Counted from the first letter of the stretch, positions 35,080 through 46,166 are shown. The stretch is DNA of 64,000 nt from Priestia abyssalis (GCF_002019595.1 NZ_KV917369.1:1822417-1886416), one strand, 5' to 3'. Notes: generated by a model from the letters alone, not told the origin. Numbers and translations: made by a program.

Positions 35080-35229
35080 GATCGATTTAGAAAATTCGAC
35101 ATGACCAAAGAACGGCCATGCCAAATTTCCTAGACCTTTGAGGGCAGATTCAAGTGGTCTGGATGACCGATTATGAATACCTTTCGATGGAATAAAACGT
35201 GTCGAGTTATTAAGTGGAATATATAGATC
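35080..35229 (+). repeat. dispersed repeat family, copy d (full length, type copy)
   Basis: It starts GATCGATTTAGAAAATTCGA, has CATGACC-AAAGAAC-GGCCATG, CCTTTGAGGGC, TTCAAGTGGTCTGGATGACC, a TTATGAATACCTTTCGATGG block, and ends GTGTCGAGTTATTAAGTGGA with a final ATATATAGATC. The 5' and 3' ends form subterminal inverted repeats. It lies 9 bp after the thioesterase stop. Confidence 0.85.
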
Positions 35230-35300
35230 CAGTATGTTCAGTAAAGCATAAATAGCTTTAGGAAATGAGTTATTAATCTATTAATTGGAGGCATTTTTTT

Positions 35301-35459
35301 ATGTGGGTTATCACTGTCTATTCTAAGGAAAATACAAAAATGTTCGAATTTGATACGGAAACTGAAGCAAGGGAAGCTTTCAACAAAATCCAGGGCTGTA
35401 AGATTCTTTCTGAGATTGTGTACTTTAATGATCCCCGTTTCGCTTTAGTTGGGGTTTAA
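35301..35459 (+). CDS. 52-residue protein of unknown function upstream of glutaminase
   Basis: ATG 35301 follows GGAGG (35286-35290) and the frame runs to TAA 35457-35459. The product begins MWVITVYSKENTKMFEFDTE and ends FNDPRFALVGV. It looks like a compact alpha/beta protein without signal peptide. It lies 28 bp ahead of the glutaminase start, so co-transcription is likely. I do not recognise a family with certainty. The good ribosome site and its position support a real gene. Confidence 0.65.
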   Translation: MWVITVYSKENTKMFEFDTETEAREAFNKIQGCKILSEIVYFNDPRFALVGV

Positions 35460-35487
35460 TTACATAATATCAATGGGGTGGAGGAGT

Positions 35488-36480
35488 ATGGTTACAGGAA
35501 CAACAAAGGGGCATAACGCTTTGGTTGATTATGACATGAAGGCTTGCGTAGATGAATGGGTCATGCATTATCGCTCATATGCAGCTGAAGGCAAAAATGC
35601 CAGTTATATTCCCGCTTTGGGAAAGATAAATTCATCGCAATTGGGTATTAGCATAATGGGGGCAGATGGAACCATGATAACGTCAGGGGATTGGGAAGTC
35701 CCTTTTACCCTACAAAGCATATCGAAAGTGATCAGCTTTATAGCCGCATGTGTAAGCCGAGGTATTCCTTATGTATTAGAGCGGGTCGATGTGGAACCGA
35801 CTGGAGATGCTTTCAACTCGATCATTCGGTTAGAGATGCATAAATCGGGAAAACCATTTAATCCGATGATCAATGCTGGAGCGATTACGGTAGCGTCACT
35901 TCTGCCGGGAGAATCGGCGCATAAAAAGCTGGAATTTCTTTTTGCTTTAATCGAAAAAATGATCGGGAAGCGTCCGACCATCAATGAGGAAGTGTTTCAA
36001 TCTGAATGGCAAACAGCTCATCGCAATAGAGCGTTAGCCTACTATTTAAAAGAGACTGGCTTTTTAGAGTCAGATGTTGAAGAAGCCTTAGAGGTTTACT
36101 TGAAGCAATGTTCGATCGAAATCAATACAGAGGATATTGCTTTGATTGGGTTGATTTTGGCACATGATGGCTATCATCCGATTCGTAAAGAACAAGTCCT
36201 CCCTAAAAAGGTAGCTAGATTAACGAAAGCGTTAATGCTTACTTGTGGAATGTACAATGCGTCCGGCAGATTTGCCGCTTTTATCGGATTGCCGGCTAAA
36301 AGCGGGGTGTCAGGAGGGATTATGGCACTTGTTCCTTCGAGAGTAGGGGGAGAACTGCCGTTTCAAGGTGGATGTGGTATTGGTATATATGGACCGGCTA
36401 TTGATGAATATGGCAACAGCCTGGCAGGCGTCAAGTTATTGGAGCATATTGCACAAGAATGGGATTTAAGCATTTTCTAA
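35488..36480 (+). CDS. glsA: glutaminase
   Basis: The start is ATG 35488 (MVTGTTKGHN) behind GGAGGAG; the open frame to 35449 overlaps the preceding small gene. This 330-residue serine-dependent beta-lactamase-like amidase has the catalytic SxxK in TLQSISKVISF (about residue 74), EPTGDAFNS, NPMINAGAI and a C-terminal KSGVSGGIMALVP block. It hydrolyses glutamine to glutamate and ammonium, feeding the glutamate dehydrogenase encoded upstream. In B. subtilis glsA-glnT is induced by glutamine through GlnK-GlnL, whose homologues lie downstream here. Confidence 0.95.
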   Translation: MVTGTTKGHNALVDYDMKACVDEWVMHYRSYAAEGKNASYIPALGKINSSQLGISIMGADGTMITSGDWEVPFTLQSISKVISFIAACVSRGIPYVLERVDVEPTGDAFNSIIRLEMHKSGKPFNPMINAGAITVASLLPGESAHKKLEFLFALIEKMIGKRPTINEEVFQSEWQTAHRNRALAYYLKETGFLESDVEEALEVYLKQCSIEINTEDIALIGLILAHDGYHPIRKEQVLPKKVARLTKALMLTCGMYNASGRFAAFIGLPAKSGVSGGIMALVPSRVGGELPFQGGCGIGIYGPAIDEYGNSLAGVKLLEHIAQEWDLSIF

Positions 36481-36578
36481 CCCTTTGAGGGCGGCTTCAA
36501 GTTGTCTGAACGCTATTATGAATCCCTTCCGATTGAATGAAGAAGTGTCGAGTTATTAGGTAGAAGCTGAATAGATGT
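36481..36578 (+). repeat. dispersed repeat family, copy e (3' module only)
   Basis: Starting at the base after the glsA stop, the copy reads CCCTTTGAGGGCGGCTTCAA, GTTGTCTGAAC, then a TTATGAATCCCTTCCGATTG block and GTGTCGAGTTATTAGGTAGA. It lacks the AAAGAAC hairpin module. Confidence 0.8.
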
Positions 36579-36595
36579 TTTGGAACTAGAACTAA

Positions 36596-36640
36596 CGAAA
36601 AGAGGTTTAGACCATGTACTTGTGTCTAAACCTCTTTTTT
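36596..36640 (+). terminator. intrinsic terminator of glsA
   Basis: AAAAGAGGTTTAGAC and GTCTAAACCTCTTTTTTT form a strong stem with a T run. Confidence 0.9.
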
Positions 36641-36693
36641 TATGCCGGTAAGGTTTCGGCAAGGGCCTGCAAGAGGAAAGGGGGAAGCTTATG

Positions 36694-36740
36694 AATAAAC
36701 AAGAGAACATGGACAAAACGCCCATGTTCTCTTGTTTATA
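36694..36740. terminator. terminator downstream of the AGCS symporter gene
   Basis: ATAAACAAGAGAACATGG pairs perfectly with CCATGTTCTCTTGTTTAT (18 bp) between the converging glsA and glnT genes. Confidence 0.85.
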
Positions 36741-36742
36741 TA

Positions 36743-38176
36743 TTATATAGCATTTTCTTTTTTAGAAGTCGAAGCAGCTTGGGAGTGCTCCCAGCATTCA
36801 ATGTTTTCAAGATTTCCAATACTATCTTTATAAAAGACAGGATCTTTACCGGCTTTTTTCTGTTTCATGTAATCCGTTAAAGCAGCAAAAGCGACTTTAG
36901 ATAATAAAAGAATGGCAATCAAATTTACGATAACCATGAAGCCCATAAATAAGTCAGCCAAATCCCATACAAGCTGTACCTTTGCGACTGATCCGAATAT
37001 AACCATCGCTAAAACACTGATTCTATAAAGCATTAGCCATGCTTTATTGGTATTTAAAAATTCGATATTTGTTTCTCCATAGTAGTAGTTACCGATTAAC
37101 GTGCTAAATGCAAATAATAAAACCATGATGGCGAGAAACCCTGATGCCCAAGAACCGATGTGTGTGCTTAAGGCAGCTTGGGTGAGTTCAATACCGCTTA
37201 GTCCCGGCTGTTTATAAGCATCGGATAATAAAATAATAAAGGCTGTACTCGTACAAATAATTAACGTGTCTGTTAATACCCCAAAGGCCTGGATGAGTCC
37301 TTGTTTTACCGGGTGACTCGTTATGGCAGTTGCGGCAGCGTTTGGTGCACTACCCATACCTGCTTCATTCGAGAATAATCCGCGTTTAATCCCATTCATT
37401 AAGGCGGCGCCAAGTGAGCCTCCTACAGCTTGCTCCAACCCAAAGGCATTTTTCACGATAAGAGAAAGTACTTCCGGCATTTTTGTAATGTTTGTGAGAA
37501 CGATGAATAACGCTACCCCAATATATAACACGGCCAGAACAATTACAATATACTCAGACATTTTGGCAATCCGCTTAACACCGCCAAAAATAATGGCAGC
37601 AAAAACAATGGTCATAATAATTCCTAATGTGAAGCGGTCTGTACCAAATGAGTTTTCAAATGCAATGGTAATGGTGTTTGATTGCACAGCATTGAATACA
37701 AGACCGAAAGACAAGGTGATCAAAATGGCAAACAGGGCACCCATCCAACGTTTATTTAAGCCTTTTTCCATATAATATGCCGGGCCGCCGCGGAAACCGT
37801 CCTTATCTTTCACTTTATAAATTTGTGCTAACGTACTTTCAACAAAACTGGACGCTGAGCCGATAATCGCAATGATCCACATCCAAAATATCGCTCCTGG
37901 TCCGCCTAATGCAATGGCAATGGCAATTCCCGTAATATTGCCTGTCCCAACACGGGCTGCCATGCTAATACAAAATGCTTGGAACGGTGAAATGCCGTCT
38001 TTAGAACCCGTTGCTCCTTCTTTTAAAACACGGACCATTTCTTTTAAAAGGCGAATTTGTAAAAAATTCGATTTAAATGTGAAGTAAAACCCTATGGAGA
38101 CAAGCATAATAATTAATAATTTTGACCAAAGAAAATCATTCGTTGTACCAACCATACTCTGCAGTAATTGCTGCAT
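36743..38176 (-). CDS. glnT: AGCS-family amino acid:sodium symporter, probably glutamine (GlnT type)
   Basis: This 477-residue membrane protein starts at ATG 38176 behind AAGAGGTGA. It has about ten membrane segments and the alanine/glycine:cation symporter signatures: CISMAARVGTGNITGIAIA near residues 70-88, FRGGPAYYMEKG and KRGLFSNEAGMGSAPNAAATA. The family includes B. subtilis AlsT and GlnT. Its place between glutaminase and the GlnK-GlnL pair argues that it takes up glutamine, though alanine is an alternative. The hydrophilic tail (QKKAGKDPVFYKDSIGNLEN) is cytoplasmic. Confidence 0.87.
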   Translation of the reverse strand: MQQLLQSMVGTTNDFLWSKLLIIMLVSIGFYFTFKSNFLQIRLLKEMVRVLKEGATGSKDGISPFQAFCISMAARVGTGNITGIAIAIALGGPGAIFWMWIIAIIGSASSFVESTLAQIYKVKDKDGFRGGPAYYMEKGLNKRWMGALFAILITLSFGLVFNAVQSNTITIAFENSFGTDRFTLGIIMTIVFAAIIFGGVKRIAKMSEYIVIVLAVLYIGVALFIVLTNITKMPEVLSLIVKNAFGLEQAVGGSLGAALMNGIKRGLFSNEAGMGSAPNAAATAITSHPVKQGLIQAFGVLTDTLIICTSTAFIILLSDAYKQPGLSGIELTQAALSTHIGSWASGFLAIMVLLFAFSTLIGNYYYGETNIEFLNTNKAWLMLYRISVLAMVIFGSVAKVQLVWDLADLFMGFMVIVNLIAILLLSKVAFAALTDYMKQKKAGKDPVFYKDSIGNLENIECWEHSQAASTSKKENAI

Positions 38177-38258
38177 ATTATCACCTCTTGTTAAAGTTTA
38201 GTAGTTTATGCTGAAGCAAATAAAAATGTCTCTAATTGGCTAAAGAAACTCTACTACT

Positions 38259-38343
38259 TATGGGTTTCCATAAAAAATGGCCCCTGTGCCGATCCCTGCT
38301 ATTAGCCCGATAAAATTTGCCAAGCTAGTCCAATTTTTTTCAT
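38259..38343 (-). pseudogene. N-terminal remnant of a GltT/DctP-type glutamate symporter
   Basis: From ATG 38343, behind an AGAAGGTG site, the reverse strand reads MKKIGLAWQILSG and then, after a 1-base shift, LIAGIGTGAIFYGNP before stops. This matches the start of sodium:dicarboxylate (DAACS) symporters, typically LAWQILIGLxLGIxVGAIFYGNP. Only about 28 codons remain. It is consistent with loss of a glutamate/aspartate carrier beside the glutamine genes. Confidence 0.7.
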
Positions 38344-39150
38344 TGATTCACCTTCTCTTTTGATTGTAAGATTTGTACGTCAAAGTAGACCTTGTTAAAT
38401 GCATTCATAGTCATAAAGTAAAATAGGATTTTTGAAGTGTCGCTTCTGAATTGATACGTGCGAACTGCTCAGCGGAGATGTACATAAGATCTTTTCGTGT
38501 CGGAACGGATTACAGAAGTTGCTTCAGAATTAGGACACCGGTTTGATAGTGATGGTTTGAATCGAAGTAGATCGAACCTTGGCGATGGTGCCGCTTGTTG
38601 TTGGAATTATCGATTAGGTACCAGTCTTATATCACTCCTTTCATCCGTACATACGTATTTGTTAAAGCAGCTAATGCACTTTTATAATCAAAGCTCAACT
38701 TAAAGTCCATGTGAGTCATTCATCCAATGTCGTCAAGCCTGCCTATCATCATTTCGAATGAAAGCCTTCTGACAAACCAGTTTAAAAATTAGAAAAATGC
38801 AAATTATGTAAAGCGCTTTCATATATCCCCTAACAAAAACGTAGCTTAAATTTATAATAAGAGCTACATAATGATACAGAAAACTACAAAGAACTACAGA
38901 AAAAATTAAAAATTTCAAAAAATAAAAACAGTGTTGCTTCACAAATTCATGTACAAATTTTTAAAGATACGCTGTGTTAAACAATGATGTTAATGGTCGC
39001 TTGTTGGATTACGAATGTGAATCCGTTTAAATCGGGAGTTCGATTGGCAATTAGTTTTTATTTTTCATTTATAAAAAAGTAAAGTAAGCGTTGTATTAAA
39101 GCCAACAAGACTGTATACTGTTTTTTAGTCAAAATGGGGAAGTGATTATT
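38344..39150. other. gene-poor region between glnT and glnK
   Basis: About 800 bp separate the remnant from the kinase gene. A frame at 38497-38703 has no ribosome site and no recognisable product. The last 200 bp are AT-rich with promoter-like sequence for glnK. I looked for TTTTGT direct repeats, remembered as the GlnL site, without a convincing match. Confidence 0.4.
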
Positions 39151-40458
39151 TTGAATCTTAGCTCTTTAGTCAAAAAAGACATCTATATTCTTGTTTTAAT
39201 GATGTTTACAGTTCCATTAGCAGGCGAAATAAAGTCTTTTCCCCTAAATGAAACGTTTCGAATGAGTTTTGGTGCACCAACATTCTTTTTCTTTTTGTTA
39301 TTGTTACGGAAAATGCCGGCTTTTCTACCAGGCTTTTTGACAGGGATAGTGGTTGTGAAATTTCGGATTTTACTAGATTTCATTGTACAGGAAGACTTTG
39401 ACTGGGTATCTTCTTTTGAGGCTCACTATCCTAGTTTTTTCTTTTATTTCAGTTATGCATGTTTCTTTTATATAGCGAAAATTAATCGCTTTCACCATCG
39501 GCCATTGATAATTGGAGCGAGCGGTTTCGTTATTGAAATAGTAGCTGATGGTATAGAATTAATCGTCCAGTATTTCGTGTTAGAGACAACGATTACGATC
39601 GCCGCACTGAATGAAATCATCGTCATCGCATTTTCCCATAGCTTTATCGTGTTAAGCTTTTTCAATATGATGAAGCTGTATGAAGCACAGTCGAGGGAAA
39701 GACAAACCCGAAAACAAAATGAACATATGCTGATGCTCATTTCCAATTTATATGAAGAATCGATTCATTTAAAAAAAACGTTGAAAGATGCTGAAAATAT
39801 AACGAAAAAAACATACGATCTATACAAAGGTTTAGATGGTTTAACAAATGAAGAGGTGAACTTTCCAATTGAAGATTTACAACGACGTGTATTGAATATA
39901 GCCGGTGAAGTTCACGAGATTAAAAAGGATAATCAACGTATTTTCGCCGGACTCTCAAAATTGATCTCGGATGAAAGTTTCACTGATTATATGCCCATAC
40001 ATGAACTAGTCAACATCGTCATAAAGGCAAACGAGAAGTACGCCCATTTACTGGGGAAGGATATCCAGTTTGTATGTGCAATTAAGGGCATGCATCCGAA
40101 TTATCATATTTACACGATTCTATCGATTATCAACAATGTCGTTGCAAACGCTGTAGAAGCTATTAAAGAAACGGGAAGCATTATAATCGGCATTGATAAG
40201 AAGCAAGATTCGCTTGAATTTCGGATAGGAGATAACGGTCCCGGTGTTACATCGAGGTATCAAGAGTTGATTTTTGAACCTGGTTTTACTTCTAAATATG
40301 ATGATGCTGGTAACCCGTCGACAGGCATTGGTCTATCTTACGTAAAAGAAATGGTCGAGCAACTTCAAGGGGACGTTACGTTTCAGAACGGGCCGGAAGG
40401 AAAAGGAACGATTTTCAAGATTCGATTGCGGGTTGTTCACTTAGTGGAGAAAGGGTGA
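39151..40458 (+). CDS. glnK: glutamine-responsive sensor histidine kinase GlnK (YcbA type)
   Basis: The start is TTG 39151 (MNLSSLVKKDIYILVLMM), about 9 nt from GGGGAAG; GTG 39142 is too close to it. The 435-residue protein has about six membrane segments in residues 10-175, a coiled-coil region (RQTRKQNEHMLMLISNLYEE), a degenerate dimerisation helix and a HATPase domain (NNVVANAVEAI, DNGPGV, STGIGLSYVKEMVEQLQG). The layout matches B. subtilis GlnK/YcbA. It should sense glutamine and phosphorylate the product of the next gene, 4 bp away. Confidence 0.87.
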   Translation: MNLSSLVKKDIYILVLMMFTVPLAGEIKSFPLNETFRMSFGAPTFFFFLLLLRKMPAFLPGFLTGIVVVKFRILLDFIVQEDFDWVSSFEAHYPSFFFYFSYACFFYIAKINRFHHRPLIIGASGFVIEIVADGIELIVQYFVLETTITIAALNEIIVIAFSHSFIVLSFFNMMKLYEAQSRERQTRKQNEHMLMLISNLYEESIHLKKTLKDAENITKKTYDLYKGLDGLTNEEVNFPIEDLQRRVLNIAGEVHEIKKDNQRIFAGLSKLISDESFTDYMPIHELVNIVIKANEKYAHLLGKDIQFVCAIKGMHPNYHIYTILSIINNVVANAVEAIKETGSIIIGIDKKQDSLEFRIGDNGPGVTSRYQELIFEPGFTSKYDDAGNPSTGIGLSYVKEMVEQLQGDVTFQNGPEGKGTIFKIRLRVVHLVEKG

Positions 40459-40462
40459 TTTG

Positions 40463-41398
40463 ATGCTTTTTTATATAGTTGATGACGATAAAACGGTTCG
40501 TGCCATGCTGGCCCAAATCATTGAAGATGAAGATCTTGGGGAAGTGGCGGGAGAAGCTGAGGACGGTTCGTTGTTGGATCAGCAAATGCTGACTTTGAAA
40601 CATATAGATATTTTATTTATGGACTTATTAATGCCGATTCGAGATGGCATTAAAACGATTCGTCAAATCAAACCATTATTCAAAGGTAAAATCATCATGA
40701 TTTCTCAAGTGGAATCGAAAGAATTGATTAGTGAAGCCTATTTGCTTGGCGTTGAATACTTTATAATCAAACCGATTAATAGAATTGAAGTGTTAACGGT
40801 TATCCGGAAAGTTATTGAACGAATCCAATTGGAAAAATCAATACAGGATATTCAGAAATCCCTCAATACCGTGCTTAAATTGGATAATCGTCAAGTGATG
40901 ATGGAGAAATCTTCCGGTGAAAAACATATCAGAACGTCCAGTCATTTTCTTTTATCCGAATTGGGAATCGCTACGGAAAGCGGAAGTAAGGATTTACTGG
41001 ATATGTTGGATTATTTATATCAATATGAGCAAGATAAAACATTTACACAAGGATTTCCTTCTTTAAAAGAAGTTTTTGTACATTTAGCCCAAAATCGACT
41101 TGGACAATCCGCTGCAGAGGCGGAATTAACAAGGGAGATCAAAGCATCGAAACAGCGTGTCCGAAGAGCTATTTACGAGTCGTTGAATCATTTGGCATCC
41201 CTTGGACTTACGGATTATTTAAACCCGAAATTTGAAAATTATGCTTCTAAGTTTTTTGATTTTGCAACGGTAAGGAAAAAGATGACGGAATTAGACAATG
41301 ACTCAACATGTTCAACATCTACTTCTCGAATTGATACGAAAAAATTCATTCAAATTCTCTATTTTGAAGCGAAGCGGATCTATTTAGAATCTCAATGA
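40463..41398 (+). CDS. glnL: response regulator GlnL (YcbB type)
   Basis: The start is ATG 40463 (MLFYIVDDDKTV) behind AAGGGTGA. The 311-residue protein has a receiver domain (about 1-120; DDD at 7-9, phosphoacceptor Asp in LFMDLLMPIRDG near 53, Lys in FIIKPINRIE) and a C-terminal YcbB-type DNA-binding domain (about 155-300; SLKEVFVHLAQ, SKQRVRRAIYESLNHLASLG). This unusual regulator class is known for activating glsA-glnT in response to glutamine, and both target homologues lie immediately upstream. Confidence 0.9.
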   Translation: MLFYIVDDDKTVRAMLAQIIEDEDLGEVAGEAEDGSLLDQQMLTLKHIDILFMDLLMPIRDGIKTIRQIKPLFKGKIIMISQVESKELISEAYLLGVEYFIIKPINRIEVLTVIRKVIERIQLEKSIQDIQKSLNTVLKLDNRQVMMEKSSGEKHIRTSSHFLLSELGIATESGSKDLLDMLDYLYQYEQDKTFTQGFPSLKEVFVHLAQNRLGQSAAEAELTREIKASKQRVRRAIYESLNHLASLGLTDYLNPKFENYASKFFDFATVRKKMTELDNDSTCSTSTSRIDTKKFIQILYFEAKRIYLESQ

Positions 41399-41513
41399 CG
41401 AAATCTTGTTAAATCCTGTGCTATATACTTTTGAATGATATTATGCTGCAAAACATGGATTTTAATGTCAGTCCCAATGCTCTATAGGAGAGGGAGACCG
41501 ACATTTTAGTACA

Positions 41514-41550
41514 CGAAAAAAGAGCTGCACACGTGACAGCTCTTTTTTAT
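41514..41550. terminator. bidirectional terminator between glnL and the SleB-like gene
   Basis: AAAAAAGAGCTG and CAGCTCTTTTTT flank CACACGTGA, with T runs on both strands. Confidence 0.9.
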
Positions 41551-42392
41551 TATTTAGCAAATACATGATTGCCGATGGTTTTCACCACTTCACGGCTGCG
41601 AATCCAATCATCTGTTGCAATGTCCGGATTGTAGAAATAAATGCAGTTATTTAAACGGTCTTTTCTTGTTAAGGCTTCTTCTACCGCTCGTTTTGCTTCA
41701 TCGGATGCCGGCTTATTGATCTCACCATTTTGAACCGGTGAAAAAGCATAGCTTTTTCCGACGACTTGTTTAATAACACCTGTAATGGTATCCGGGAATT
41801 CAGAAGAATCTACTCGATTTAATACAACAGTTGCAACGGCTGTTTTTCCTTCATATGATTCACCTTTTGCTTCAGCTTCTACTAGACGGGCAAATAGGTC
41901 TTTCTCTTCGGCTGAAATAGAAATGGCTGGTTCTATCGGCTCTTTTTCCGTTGTTTCTGCGACAGGTTTAGATGCTTGTACTCCCAACACCTTCGTTTGA
42001 GGAGCTTCGATAACAGGTTTGGATCGTTGTGTTGCTGCTACTACTGATGCCGTTTTATGGGGGATTTCAAGTACGGGTTTTAACGACTGTGTGACTACTG
42101 CTGTTGTTTGGTGGGGGATTTCGAATGCGGGTTTTGATAGTTGTACAGCTAATATATTCGTTTTATCAGGAATGAGCGACATTGCTTTTATATAAGTCCA
42201 ATCATTGACAAGCGAATTTTCTTCTTGTAGGGGATTAATGGTTGCACCAGATGGTTGTCCAAGCTTCCAAACAATATCTTCTTTAATAAATGGATATTCT
42301 GTACCAATTTCGGCATGACCAGTTTGTACACCTATAAAGGCAAATGCAGCGGCAAATGCTGCAATGAATGTTTTCATATGTGTGTTTTTCAT
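41550..42392 (-). CDS. SleB/CwlJ-type cell wall hydrolase, secreted
   Basis: The start is ATG 42392 ([19 protein letters not shown]), 10 nt from AGGAGG; the frame to 42473 has no site. This 280-residue protein has a signal peptide (about 1-27), a short conserved stretch, a Pro/Ser/Lys-rich linker with four degenerate repeats of the type SKPxxExPH (about residues 85-155), and a C-terminal Hydrolase_2 domain. That domain carries [25 protein letters not shown] (catalytic Glu) and [27 protein letters not shown]. The family includes the spore cortex-lytic enzyme SleB and YkvT. There is no N-terminal peptidoglycan-binding domain, so a vegetative or sporulation wall role resembling YkvT fits better than true SleB. 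Confidence 0.85.
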   Translation of the reverse strand: MKNTHMKTFIAAFAAAFAFIGVQTGHAEIGTEYPFIKEDIVWKLGQPSGATINPLQEENSLVNDWTYIKAMSLIPDKTNILAVQLSKPAFEIPHQTTAVVTQSLKPVLEIPHKTASVVAATQRSKPVIEAPQTKVLGVQASKPVAETTEKEPIEPAISISAEEKDLFARLVEAEAKGESYEGKTAVATVVLNRVDSSEFPDTITGVIKQVVGKSYAFSPVQNGEINKPASDEAKRAVEEALTRKDRLNNCIYFYNPDIATDDWIRSREVVKTIGNHVFAK

Positions 42393-42853
42393 GGATGTTT
42401 TACCTCCTGAAAATGCGTATGTGAATACTGTAACATAGGCTAGTACTTTCTTCACCGAACGATTCCATGACATTCCTTATAATTTGATGAACAACATTAC
42501 AGTCAAGAGGCGAATGTGACATTATTCCTGTAACTTTGTCATAATCGATCCATCATTTGCGAAATGCAGGCATATATTACCATGGGTTTTTCAGGAGATT
42601 GACAAAAAAATCTTGTTTTGTTGGTTTGAGTCAGCATTCTTTTTGGTATAGAGACAGTCCTGAAATATGGTTATAGAAGTGAAACCATCCTGAACGAAAG
42701 AAGGGGCGTGCTAGGAGACTGATTTTTTTCCCAGCGTTAAAGAGGGGTGAGAATGAATCATGGTTTTACATGAGAGTATGAAAACGGTGTCGAAAAATAG
42801 TTGCTATCTCATTTTTAAGGTGATAACATTTAAACTATTATGATAAATGTGCA
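42393..42853. other. intergenic region upstream of licT
   Basis: About 460 bp lie between divergent genes. A TTGACA at 42600-42605 has no well-spaced -10. Nothing else is recognisable before the RAT site. Confidence 0.35.
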
Positions 42854-42886
42854 GGGTTGTTACTGGTCATTCAGGCAAAACCTAAA
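42854..42886 (+). promoter_or_regulatory. RAT site upstream of licT
   Basis: A sequence starting GGGTTGTTACTGG and ending CAGGCAAAACCTAAA is a typical ribonucleic antiterminator for LicT-type proteins. Unlike the two downstream RATs, no strong terminator overlaps it (only AAAAC/GTTTT), so autoregulation may be weak or of another type. Confidence 0.75.
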
Positions 42887-42928
42887 CCATTATGTTTTAT
42901 TTACTTTAATATAATAAAGGTGATCTAT

Positions 42929-43762
42929 ATGAAAATAGCCAAAGTAATAAACAACAATGTTATTAGTGTTTTTAACGAGCACAATGAGGAACTCGTAATA
43001 ATGGGCAGAGGGATTGCTTTTCAGAAGAGACCAGGCGATGCGGTGGATGAGGACAAAATAGAGAAAGTTTTCAAGTTAGACAATAAGGATGTTTCGGAAA
43101 AATTTAAAACGCTTCTATATGAGGTCCCGATGGAGTATATGGAAGTTTCAGAAGAAATCATTAATGGGGCAAAAACAAAACTCGGCAAAAAACTGAATGA
43201 AAGCATTTATGTTTCCCTGACCGATCATATTCACTTTGCCGTCGAAAGAAATCAAAAAGGGCTGGATATAAAAAATGCTTTGCTGTGGGAAATCAAAAGG
43301 CTTTATAAAGATGAGTTTTCTGTCGGCAAAGAGGCTTTGAGCATAATCGAAAGCAAGTTAGGAGTAACTCTGCCGGAGGATGAAGCAGGGTTTATCGCGA
43401 TGCACATTGTAAATGCGGAATTAAATGAAGAAATGCCAAACATCGTCAATATAACGAAAGTAATGCAAGACATCTTAAACATCGTCAAGTACCACTTTAA
43501 AATAGCCTTTGACGAGGAATCTTTAAACTATTATCGCTTTGTCACCCATTTAAAGTTTTTTGCCCAGAGACTGCTTAGCGAGACTTACATGGAAAACAAA
43601 GACGACTTTTTATTTGAAGCAGTGAAGAATAAGCATCCGGAAGCATATGAATGCACAAGAAAAATAAGCGACTACATCAACAAACAATATAACCATGAAC
43701 TAACGGATGAGGAAAAACTGTATTTAACGATTCATATTGAAAGAGTCACAAATAGAAAATAA
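42929..43762 (+). CDS. licT: transcription antiterminator LicT (BglG family)
   Basis: The start is ATG 42929 (MKIAKVINNNVISV) behind AAAGGTGA. This 277-residue protein has an RNA-binding CAT domain (1-55, with GRGIAFQKRPGD) followed by two PRD domains. All four conserved His are visible: DHIHFAVER, MHIVNAE, FVTHLKFF and LTIHIER. It binds RAT RNA and prevents termination when beta-glucosides are present and HPr-His-P is available. Three RAT sites nearby mark its targets: itself and bglPH. Confidence 0.94.
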   Translation: MKIAKVINNNVISVFNEHNEELVIMGRGIAFQKRPGDAVDEDKIEKVFKLDNKDVSEKFKTLLYEVPMEYMEVSEEIINGAKTKLGKKLNESIYVSLTDHIHFAVERNQKGLDIKNALLWEIKRLYKDEFSVGKEALSIIESKLGVTLPEDEAGFIAMHIVNAELNEEMPNIVNITKVMQDILNIVKYHFKIAFDEESLNYYRFVTHLKFFAQRLLSETYMENKDDFLFEAVKNKHPEAYECTRKISDYINKQYNHELTDEEKLYLTIHIERVTNRK

Positions 43763-43802
43763 TATGTTCGGTTTTATATTCGAAAAATTCATTTAAAGCA
43801 AA

Positions 43803-43839
43803 AGAAAGCGTTGACAATGAGTCGAGTGCGTGATAAGTT
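43803..43839 (+). promoter_or_regulatory. promoter of bglPH with overlapping cre site
   Basis: TTGACA (43811-43816) and TAAGTT (43834-43839) are 17 nt apart. AGAAAGCGTTGACA (43803-43816) matches the cre consensus at all but two positions and covers the -35, so CcpA should repress the operon on glucose. Confidence 0.7.
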
Positions 43840-43870
43840 ATCTGTATAAATTAAATAGCAATCGGTCTTA

Positions 43871-43958
43871 GGATTGTTACTGGTCAAGCAGGCAAAACCT
43901 AAATTACTGAAAGGGCAGGAATGTGTATTCTTGTGCTGCGGTAATTTAGGTTTTTTTT
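43871..43958 (+). promoter_or_regulatory. RAT site and terminator, first module of the bglPH leader
   Basis: The RAT (43871-43903, starting GGATTGTTACTGG) ends in CCTAAATTAC, which also forms the 5' arm of a terminator with GTAATTTAGG (43941-43950) and eight T. The two folds are mutually exclusive, the hallmark of LicT antitermination. Confidence 0.92.
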
Positions 43959-44022
43959 ATTTCAAAAAAGGATGTGATGCCGTGATTTTGACACGAAAAA
44001 TGAATAGAAAACTAACTGTAAA

Positions 44023-46083
<2,061 letters not shown>

Positions 46084-46166
46084 ATGCTGCCATCTGGCAG
46101 AATGCGGGAGGGGTGTTGTGTCCCGCCTGCTATCCATTTTACTAAATAATTATAGGGGAGGAATAA

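Noticed and set aside
35080..36578. Repeat copies as a CRISPR array
   Set aside because: Copies are long, dispersed, in both orientations and without regular spacers; no cas genes are present.
38497..38703. Forward frame of 68 codons between glnT and glnK
   Set aside because: It has no ribosome site and odd composition. It could be a remnant, but no family could be named.
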